Shown here in pieces: positions 1 through 5,642 of a stretch of DNA of 7,313 nucleotides. Position 1 is the first letter of the stretch, and every line of letters starts with the position of its first letter. The position numbers and the translations under genes were made by a program. The notes below the pieces were generated by a model. That model saw only the letters and a program-made list of their open reading frames with translations, did no database searches and had not been told where the DNA came from. The stretch comes from JANQRV01 sp964533785 (GTDB taxonomy: Bacteria; Bacteroidota; Bacteroidia; Chitinophagales; Saprospiraceae), in NCBI GenBank assembly GCA_964533785.1, contig CAZHNG010000339.1, forward strand, positions 1 through 7,313, written 5' to 3'.

Positions 1-1
1 T

Positions 2-103
2 CAGATTTTAACTTATATGAAACTCGCAGAGGTGAAATTAGGACTTCTTGTCAACTTTAATGTTAAGCATCTTAAAAACGGCATCAAGAGAGTTGTACTA
101 TGA
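2..103 (+). CDS. GxxExxY family protein, 3' end only
   Basis: This is the last 33 codons of a gene entering from the left edge, ending at TGA 101-103. The peptide reads QILTYMKLAEVKLG, then LLVNFNVKHLKNGIKRVVL. The pattern 'Q-x-L-x-Y-(L/M)-K-L ... LG-LL-(I/V)-NFNV-x-x-LK-x-GI-x-R' is the characteristic C-terminus of the GxxExxY proteins, a family of about 125 residues related to PD-(D/E)XK nucleases and very common in Bacteroidota. The diagnostic GxxExxY motif lies near the N-terminus and is outside the window, so the assignment rests on the tail alone. The cellular role of the family is not established. Members often sit as single small genes among surface-polysaccharide genes, as here. The next gene begins 21 bases downstream in the same frame. 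Confidence 0.8.
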   Translation, partial: QILTYMKLAEVKLGLLVNFNVKHLKNGIKRVVL

Positions 104-124
104 GTAATACCACAGAGTCGCACG

Positions 125-1324
125 GTGTTTGCCACCTTAGTAAAAAATAAAAGCAAAGAATTGAAACCCCGTAAACTAGTCATCCTCAACCAAGCCGCCA
201 ACTACCTGACGGTCGGCTTCGCTAATGCTTTCAACGCCCAATTCGACGAAGTCGTACTGATCACCGGCTCCATACACGTGCAGGGCGAGGGATTGCACCC
301 AGATGTGCAAGTACACTCCATCAACCGCTGGCACGAGCGGCCAGCCAAGAAGAAGCTACTGTCCTATCTGCAAGCATTAGCCAGCATGTGGTGGCTGCTC
401 TTGGTTAAATACCGTCGGCATGAAGTCTTCTTTGTATCCGTGCCGCCCATGGGGTATCTGTTGACGCTACTCCTGCCTCATCGCTTTAGCGCCGTTATTT
501 GGGATGTCTTTCCCGATGCGTTTAAAATCACAGGCATGTCCGAGCGGCATCTGGTTTACCGCGTCTGGGCCAGGCTGAACAAATCAGCCTTCAATAAAAT
601 GTACAAAGTATTCACCATCAGTGATTTCATGGCGGATCTGCTCGCTCAGTATGTCCCACGAGAGCAATTAATCGTACAGCCTATCTGGTCTATTTTTCAA
701 GCCAATGAGCGAGTGCCTAAATCAAGCAACCCTTTCATCCGGCAGCACGGCTTGGAAGGCAAATTTATAGTGCAATACTCCGGCAATATCGGCCTATCCC
801 ACCGTGTAGAGCTTATGGTCGAACTAGCGCGTATCCTGCGCAACGAAGAACACATCCTTTTCCAAATCATCGGCCGCGGCCCGCGCAAGCCTGTATTGCA
901 GCAGTTGGTCGAAGAAGAGCAATTGCCCAACTGCGTATTTTTACCCTTCCAGTCTGACGATATGTTCCCGTATTCCTTATCGGCTGCTGACTTAGGGATC
1001 GTAATCCTGGATGAAACCGTATCCAAAGGCAGCGTACCCAGCAAGTCCTACAACTTGATGAGCTACGGCATCCCCAGTTTATATATCGCCGCTTCGGACA
1101 GTCAACTACGACAATACGCCGATCAATACGGGCACGCCAAGCTTTTTCCACAGCAGGAAATTGAAGCCGCTGCTCAATTTATTCGCGAGCTTAGCCAGGA
1201 CAAAGCTTTGCAACAAGATATGAGCCGTCGGGCAGAAAATGCAGCTAGGGATTTTCGCCGGGACAATGCCGATAAATTCGTATCGCAGTATTTGGAAGAG
1301 GAGCCAACGGCAATTCACAACTAA
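125..1324 (+). CDS. Glycosyltransferase, family 4-like (GT-B fold)
   Basis: A 399-residue protein with the two-domain layout of GT-B glycosyltransferases, which move a sugar from a nucleotide donor to a growing, usually lipid-linked, glycan at the cytoplasmic face. The N-terminal acceptor domain covers about residues 17-185. The C-terminal donor domain opens with IVQYSGNIGLSHRVE (215-229), followed by FQIIGRGPRK (246-255) and the donor-site segment SAADLGIVILDE with GSVPSKSYNLMSYGIP (286-317). These match WcaI/WbuB-type family 4 enzymes. The canonical E-x7-E is not cleanly present: the equivalent region has the VPSK form seen in that subgroup. A hydrophobic stretch (about 104-127) probably contacts the membrane. 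The start is uncertain: GTG 125 is the first usable codon after the in-frame stop of the upstream gene, and TTG 161 (residue 13) behind an A-rich stretch is possible. Donor and acceptor sugars cannot be told. Composition is about 50-57% GC, higher than the next genes. Confidence 0.9.
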   Translation: MFATLVKNKSKELKPRKLVILNQAANYLTVGFANAFNAQFDEVVLITGSIHVQGEGLHPDVQVHSINRWHERPAKKKLLSYLQALASMWWLLLVKYRRHEVFFVSVPPMGYLLTLLLPHRFSAVIWDVFPDAFKITGMSERHLVYRVWARLNKSAFNKMYKVFTISDFMADLLAQYVPREQLIVQPIWSIFQANERVPKSSNPFIRQHGLEGKFIVQYSGNIGLSHRVELMVELARILRNEEHILFQIIGRGPRKPVLQQLVEEEQLPNCVFLPFQSDDMFPYSLSAADLGIVILDETVSKGSVPSKSYNLMSYGIPSLYIAASDSQLRQYADQYGHAKLFPQQEIEAAAQFIRELSQDKALQQDMSRRAENAARDFRRDNADKFVSQYLEEEPTAIHN

Positions 1325-1327
1325 CCC

Positions 1328-2443
1328 ATGAAGCAAACCCTGCTCAACCATATCAAAAATATCCCTGGCTGGCGCACCAACCGAAAGTTAGTAGTTATAT
1401 CGGTTGATGACTATGGCAACGTTCGTTTGGATTCCAAGAAAGCACGAGAGAATATGGATAAAGCGGGCTTGAAAATTCACTCCCGTTTTGATGCTTACGA
1501 TACGCTTGAAACACGTGAGGATTTAGAAGCACTGTATGAAGTGCTCACTTCAGTAAAGGATAAAAATGGCAATCATGCCGTGTTCACCCCCTTTGCCTTG
1601 CCTTGTAATATCAATTTCGAGGCGATGAAAGAAGAGGGGTATGAGCGTTACATCTATGAACTCCTGCCTAAGACATTTGAAAAGTTGAGTGCTAGACATC
1701 CTCAAACATATGAGGGCGCTTGGGATCTATGGAAAGAAGGAATCGAAAAGGGGCTGATGAGACCTCAGCTACACGGTCGAGAACATTTTAACGTAGCTGA
1801 GTTGGAGGAAAAGTTATCGGTAAGTGATCAAGAGGTACTTATTTCCTTAAAGAATAGATCTTATACAAGTATATCGAATTCGAAATATCCAACTCGTTCA
1901 TGGGCTGGTGCCTTTACTTTTTGGCTTGAAGAAGAAAATACCCGTTTAAAAGAGATTGCTCAAGATGGCTTTTCACGTTTTCAACAAGTGTACGGCTATA
2001 CTCCTACTCATTTTATGGCCCCTACCGCCCGTGTTTCGGATGGTGTACTAAACGTCTTAGCTGAATCAGGAATTTTAGTCTCAGACAAACCCCTAATTGA
2101 AAAAAACCATCTTGGCCAAGGTAAGTTTCAACAAAAGCTGAACTACACGGGTAAGCAACACTTACGAAACTTGAAATTAGCCGTGCGAAATGTTGTGTTT
2201 GAGCCCACTGAGAATAGTCATTCCATAGGTATGGCTTTAGACCAAGTAAATGCTGCATTTAGATTTAAGAAACCGGCTATAATAAGTTCGCATCGTGTCA
2301 ATTTTTGTGGTTTGATAAGTGAAGAAAACAGAAATAGCAGCTTAGGTAGTTTGAAAAAGCTCTTAGGAGCCATCAAAGCAGAACATCCTGAAGTAGAGTT
2401 TATTTCTAGTGAAGAATTAGTCAAACAACTTTGTAGTGCCTGA
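1328..2443 (+). CDS. Divergent polysaccharide deacetylase-like protein
   Basis: A 371-residue protein resembling the glycoside hydrolase/deacetylase fold of carbohydrate esterase family 4 (NodB-like), whose members remove N- or O-acetyl groups from glycans in a metal-dependent way. Matching motifs are VVISVDDYG (22-30) for the canonical FDDG, with D27 as possible base and D28 as possible metal ligand, and QLHGREHFN (147-155). The latter keeps the H-x3-H spacing of the usual H-S/T-x-x-H, with glycine replacing Ser/Thr. HFMAPTARVSDG (228-239) corresponds to the third motif, and IISSHRVNF (318-326) supplies a late histidine (H322) near the C-terminus. The first two motifs lie about 120 residues apart, roughly twice the spacing in simple NodB domains, so there is a large insertion and the fold call is an inference. 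No signal peptide is visible, implying a cytoplasmic substrate such as a lipid-linked or nucleotide sugar. ATG 1328 lies 3 bases after the previous stop, without a Shine-Dalgarno. Confidence 0.75.
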   Translation: MKQTLLNHIKNIPGWRTNRKLVVISVDDYGNVRLDSKKARENMDKAGLKIHSRFDAYDTLETREDLEALYEVLTSVKDKNGNHAVFTPFALPCNINFEAMKEEGYERYIYELLPKTFEKLSARHPQTYEGAWDLWKEGIEKGLMRPQLHGREHFNVAELEEKLSVSDQEVLISLKNRSYTSISNSKYPTRSWAGAFTFWLEEENTRLKEIAQDGFSRFQQVYGYTPTHFMAPTARVSDGVLNVLAESGILVSDKPLIEKNHLGQGKFQQKLNYTGKQHLRNLKLAVRNVVFEPTENSHSIGMALDQVNAAFRFKKPAIISSHRVNFCGLISEENRNSSLGSLKKLLGAIKAEHPEVEFISSEELVKQLCSA

Positions 2444-2960
2444 GAAGCAAATTCTGGTTTACCAAGCTAGCAAGATACTTGAACCAAGTATGCCATTACA
2501 AGCCAATTTTGATTGTTGGTCACCTTCAATTGATGACTTCGTGCCTCCGGGTAAGCCGAAGAAGTACGTTTTATATTCACTATTTCATTTGCTGAGTATT
2601 TTTAAAAATAAAAAATACAGCAGCTATTATTCTTCTGAAAAAAGTACTATAATCTGTAGTTTTTTAGCTGTTCCAGCATATTATCGCTGGCCATTTATGC
2701 AAAAGAACTCCGTGCAGTTTACCTACATCATTACCGAAAAGGAGCACCGGGGCAAAGGTTTAGCTTGGCAGGGGATTTTTCAGGCCTTTACAGAATTAAA
2801 AAAAGAAGGTATAGTATCCTTTTGGTACATTACAGATTCTCAAAATCAGTCTTCACAAAGATTAGCTGAAAAAATGGGCTTTCAATTGATCGGGGTAGCT
2901 GAAAAAAAAGAAATGATGTTTGGCACAATAAAATTTTTACAACTCCATGAGACTAAATAG
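2436..2960 (+). CDS. GNAT-family N-acyltransferase
   Basis: A 174-residue protein with the GNAT signature. Strand beta4 and the acyl-CoA pyrophosphate loop appear as YIITEKEHRGKGLAWQ (97-112), where R105-G106-K107-G108-x-A fits the R/Q-x-x-G-x-G/A motif. The following helix runs to about 121, and a motif B region, NQSSQRLAEKMGFQLIG (137-153), is the typical 'N-x-x-S-x-x-L-x-E-K-x-GF' form. The family transfers an acyl group from acyl-CoA to an amine. In this locus an amino sugar, or a product freed by the upstream deacetylase, is a plausible acceptor, but the sequence does not show it. GTG 2436 overlaps the preceding stop by 8 bases, consistent with translational coupling. ATG 2490 (residue 19) is an alternative that would leave a 46-base gap. 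The 3' end overlaps the next gene by 14 bases. The gene is noticeably AT-rich, with long runs of A and T. Confidence 0.85.
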   Translation: MPEKQILVYQASKILEPSMPLQANFDCWSPSIDDFVPPGKPKKYVLYSLFHLLSIFKNKKYSSYYSSEKSTIICSFLAVPAYYRWPFMQKNSVQFTYIITEKEHRGKGLAWQGIFQAFTELKKEGIVSFWYITDSQNQSSQRLAEKMGFQLIGVAEKKEMMFGTIKFLQLHETK

Positions 2961-3984
2961 ACTTTTATACTTCATTTATTATGTTAAAAATTTGGACGCT
3001 GTAAAACTCCAAAAATTTGTTAATTACTCAATGGCAAAGAATAATACAAGTAATTATAAAATATATTTCGAAATATTGAGAGATTCTTTAAAATACAATA
3101 TCTCAATACTTGAATATTTCCAATTTAGATTTTTTCAAAAAACTGATGAGGAAAAAGCCAAGTGGGCAGGAACGGGATATATGTATGAGTACCAAAAAAT
3201 AATGAATCCTACTTCACAACGGGATATTCTAGATGATAAAACAAAGTTTTACAAGGCTTATTATAAATATTTTAAGCATCACGCCTTGGATATAGACGAT
3301 ATCAGACGAAAACCTGATATCGTAAGAGAGATACTGGCTAAACCCAAAGTAGTACTTAAAGAATCAAAAGGAAAATGCGGCTTAGGTACAGCTTTTGTAG
3401 ATACAACTGGCTTAAACGCTCACTCGTTAGTTAAATTCATGGAAGATAATGATTATGATCTCGCGGAGGCCTTTATTACGCAGCATTCTGATTTAAACAG
3501 ACTGAGCCCTTCGGGCGTGAATACCGTGCGGATATTTACTCAATTAAATAGCCGTAATGAAGTTGAACTGCTTGGGTGCAGGCAGCGTATTTCGGTAGAT
3601 TCTCCTATTGATAACTTGGCCGCAGGTAATTTAGCGGCTCCTATTGACTTAAACTCCGGTAAAATAACTGGTCCCGGTGTTTACAGTGACATTACAAAAC
3701 CTCCCGAAGTACATCACCCTGTTACCGGTGTATCCATTGTGGGTTTTCAAGTACCACTTTGGGAAGAATGTAAGCAACTGGCTATTGAAGCAGCCCTCGA
3801 ACATCCTGAAAACCGCTCGATTGGCTGGGATATAGTGGTTACCGAGGATGGTCCTGGTCTAATTGAAGGAAACCATGATTGGTGCAAGCTAGTCTGGCAA
3901 TTACCCGTAAATCAAGGATTGAAACCCATACTTGATCGTCACCTTGCAGAATACAAACAAAATAACTTTGAAAAGAGCAATTGA
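2947..3984 (+). CDS. Sugar-transfer-associated ATP-grasp protein
   Basis: A 345-residue protein matching the 'sugar-transfer associated ATP-grasp' family (ATPgrasp_ST), repeatedly found beside sugar transferases in polysaccharide loci. ATP-grasp enzymes usually join a carboxylate to an amine or thiol through an acyl-phosphate. Visible landmarks are VVLKESKGKCGLG (135-147), with K138 as the likely ATP-binding lysine and a glycine loop; AEAFITQH (173-180), the linker that cradles adenine; SGVNTVRIFT (189-198); and GWDIVVTEDGPGLIEGNHDW (293-312), with D295, E307 and N309 placed as the Mg-ATP ligands. The N-terminal 120 residues are family-specific, lysine- and tyrosine-rich and poorly conserved. 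ATG 2947 lies inside the end of the GNAT gene (14-base overlap). Its first 300 bases are about 27% GC, the lowest in the window, rising toward the 3' end. The ligated substrate is unknown for the family. Association with the following sugar transferase is the main functional clue. Confidence 0.88.
   Translation: MRLNRLLYFIYYVKNLDAVKLQKFVNYSMAKNNTSNYKIYFEILRDSLKYNISILEYFQFRFFQKTDEEKAKWAGTGYMYEYQKIMNPTSQRDILDDKTKFYKAYYKYFKHHALDIDDIRRKPDIVREILAKPKVVLKESKGKCGLGTAFVDTTGLNAHSLVKFMEDNDYDLAEAFITQHSDLNRLSPSGVNTVRIFTQLNSRNEVELLGCRQRISVDSPIDNLAAGNLAAPIDLNSGKITGPGVYSDITKPPEVHHPVTGVSIVGFQVPLWEECKQLAIEAALEHPENRSIGWDIVVTEDGPGLIEGNHDWCKLVWQLPVNQGLKPILDRHLAEYKQNNFEKSN
3296..3323 (+). repeat. Perfect 10-base inverted repeat inside a coding region
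   Basis: The arms ACGATATCAG (3296-3305) and CTGATATCGT (3314-3323) are exact reverse complements around an 8-base spacer (3306-3313). The hairpin lies wholly inside the ATP-grasp gene, over codons for D-D-I-R-R-K-P-D-I-V-R. There is no T-run after it, so it does not look like a terminator. It may be coincidence, because arms of this length can arise by chance somewhere in 7 kb. Confidence 0.6.
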
Positions 3985-4576
3985 TTTTACCCTGTCCTTT
4001 ATTGCCCTAATTTTACTTAGCCCTGTACTTCTGCTGGTTGCTATACTTGTCAAAACAAAGCTAGGCAGTCCTGTTTTTTTTAAACAGATTCGTCCAGGCA
4101 AGCACGGTATTCCTTTCAAAATGATAAAGTTTCGTTCAATGACTAATGAGCGGGACAAGCAGGGAAACCTGCTGCCTAATGAAAAGCGCTTAACTACTTT
4201 TGGTCAGTGGCTGCGAGCAACAAGCCTTGATGAATTGCCTGAACTAATAAATGTTGTCAAAGGCAACATGAGCCTCGTTGGTCCAAGACCCCTTTTAGTG
4301 GAATACCTTCCTTACTACACCAGAGAGCAAAACAAACGACATAGCGTCAAGCCAGGTATTACAGGCTGGGCACAAATAAATGGAAGAAATGCTCTAACCT
4401 GGGAAGAAAAACTAAGTTTGGATGTGTGGTACGTGGAAAATAAATCTTTGATGCTAGATTTTAAAATTCTATTTCTGACTGTGTGGAAAGTGCTCAAAAA
4501 AGAAGACATTACTCCGGATGACGCCAAATTCACTATGCGCTTTGATGAACATATAAGACAACAGCAGGCTCAATGA
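3944..4576 (+). CDS. PglC-like phosphoglycosyl transferase (initiating sugar transferase)
   Basis: A roughly 210-residue monotopic phosphoglycosyl transferase of the bacterial sugar transferase family. It moves a phospho-sugar from a UDP-sugar to undecaprenyl phosphate at the inner membrane, the first committed step of a lipid-linked glycan. Numbering from TTG 3944: KRAIDF (10-15) leads into a hydrophobic re-entrant helix with the helix-breaking S26-P27, KFRSM is at 62-66, SLDE (94-97) carries the catalytic Asp96-Glu97 dyad, GPRPLLVEYLPYY is at 113-125 and PGITGWAQINGRN at 137-149. Length and motifs resemble Campylobacter PglC (about 200 residues) and lack the extra membrane domain of WcaJ/WbaP. 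The start is unclear because no ATG is available. TTG 3932, 3944 and 3968 are all in frame; 3944 gives an N-terminus most like PglC and a 41-base overlap with the upstream gene, while 3968 gives 17. The sugar (diacetylated bacillosamine or another) cannot be assigned. Confidence 0.92.
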   Translation: MQNTNKITLKRAIDFTLSFIALILLSPVLLLVAILVKTKLGSPVFFKQIRPGKHGIPFKMIKFRSMTNERDKQGNLLPNEKRLTTFGQWLRATSLDELPELINVVKGNMSLVGPRPLLVEYLPYYTREQNKRHSVKPGITGWAQINGRNALTWEEKLSLDVWYVENKSLMLDFKILFLTVWKVLKKEDITPDDAKFTMRFDEHIRQQQAQ

Positions 4577-5640
4577 ATGTACTCATACTTGGAATAGGCG
4601 GTCCAACCCCCCGCTCGATTGCCCGAAGGCTAAAAACAATTTATCCTTCGGTGCGAATAATCGGAACTGACATAAACCCAAAGGCACTAGGCTTCTACAT
4701 GAAGGATATACTTGACGTATCCCACATTATACCTAGGGCTGACGCCCCCAATTATTGGAGCGTTATAAAAAAAATAATTTCATCAGAATCCATAAGCTAT
4801 GCAATAGTTCAACCTGAAAAGGAGGTTGCTGCCTGGGGACGATACTATGCAGAGCACCATGCCTATCCTTGCCCAACGCTAATACCTCCTATCGAACATG
4901 TAGAAGCATTAATGGACAAAGCACTTATGTCAGATTTGTTCAAATCAACTGACTTCATTCCAAGGACAATCAGGATAACCCCTTCCGCCTGTGATTTTGA
5001 AATCTTGGAAAAAGAGATTGGTTACCCCTGCTGGATACGAGCCTCAGTAGGATCAGGAGGGCTAGGCTCATTAAAGATTTCGAGGAGGGAAGAACTACAA
5101 GCTTGGCTTTTCATCCACAAAGACATACCAGAATTTACGGTTAGCGAATTCCTGGCTGGCAGACACCTAGCGAATCAGATGCTTTATATACACGGAAAGT
5201 GTATTCGCAATGCCGGACTACACTGCGCGGAGTACGTCATGGCAGATATAGCGCCTTCAAAGGTGACTGGAAATACATCTTTTGGCTTATTGATAAATGA
5301 AGAAAAGTTACTAAATCGTTGTGAAGAAGTTATGGAATACGTTCAAAAATCTACTGGAATGCCAGCTCATGGTGTTTACAGCTTTGATTTCAAGGAAGAT
5401 CAAAAAGGCAATCTAAAAGTAACAGAAATCAATATACGCCACATGGCTTACACTGGTATTATGGCGCAAGCAGGTTTTGATTTAGTCAAAGATACGCATG
5501 ATTACCTATCGCAAAACTTTACGCTGCCGGAAAAACATCAGCATTTTTTTGATAAAGAATATGTTTTTTTACGAGATGTAGATATTGAGCCTATCTTATT
5601 AGAAAAATCCAGCTTGATTAGTTTGAATCTTGACAATTAA
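4573..5640 (+). CDS. ATP-grasp protein, carbamoyl-phosphate-synthase (CarB)-like
   Basis: A 355-residue single-copy ATP-grasp protein, distinct from the one upstream. A Rossmann-like pre-ATP-grasp domain starts with VLILGIGGPTPRSIARRL (3-20) and GTDINP (31-36). The ATP-grasp domain includes GYPCWIRASVGSGGLGS (150-166), closely paralleling the arginine-containing segment and glycine loop of CarB, so R156 in place of the usual lysine is not a defect. SEFLAG (191-196), SFDF (270-273) and VTEINIRH (283-290), with E285, N287 and R289 as metal/ATP ligands, complete the site. The family forms acyl-phosphates and couples them to amines. The substrate here is unknown, but its position directly after the phosphoglycosyl transferase suggests work on a sugar or glycan precursor, or synthesis of an attached group. 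ATG 4573 overlaps the upstream stop as ATGA, a strong sign of translational coupling. It is far too short to be a complete carbamoyl phosphate synthase. No signal peptide is visible. Confidence 0.87.
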   Translation: MNVLILGIGGPTPRSIARRLKTIYPSVRIIGTDINPKALGFYMKDILDVSHIIPRADAPNYWSVIKKIISSESISYAIVQPEKEVAAWGRYYAEHHAYPCPTLIPPIEHVEALMDKALMSDLFKSTDFIPRTIRITPSACDFEILEKEIGYPCWIRASVGSGGLGSLKISRREELQAWLFIHKDIPEFTVSEFLAGRHLANQMLYIHGKCIRNAGLHCAEYVMADIAPSKVTGNTSFGLLINEEKLLNRCEEVMEYVQKSTGMPAHGVYSFDFKEDQKGNLKVTEINIRHMAYTGIMAQAGFDLVKDTHDYLSQNFTLPEKHQHFFDKEYVFLRDVDIEPILLEKSSLISLNLDN

Positions 5641-5642
5641 CA

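Noticed and set aside
100..148. Sixteen-codon open frame starting at ATG 100, overlapping the GxxExxY stop as ATGA.
   Set aside because: It is in a different frame from the glycosyltransferase, runs into that gene, has no recognisable sequence and ends after 16 residues. It is probably a chance reading frame.
13..201. Minus-strand open frame of 62 codons at the left edge.
   Set aside because: It is antisense to the GxxExxY tail and the glycosyltransferase start, both of which have recognisable protein sequence.
2436..2960. The deacetylase and GNAT genes as one gene broken by a frameshift.
   Set aside because: Each has complete, separate domain motifs and a plausible start and stop. The 8-base overlap matches the style of the other junctions.
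3296..3323. Inverted repeat as an intrinsic terminator.
   Set aside because: It lacks a following T-run and a GC-rich stem and lies in the middle of an intact gene.
4573..5640. Loss of ATP binding in the second ATP-grasp protein because arginine replaces the usual lysine (R156).
   Set aside because: CarB-type ATP-grasp domains naturally carry arginine in this segment, and the glycine loop and the E-x-N-x-R ligands are present.
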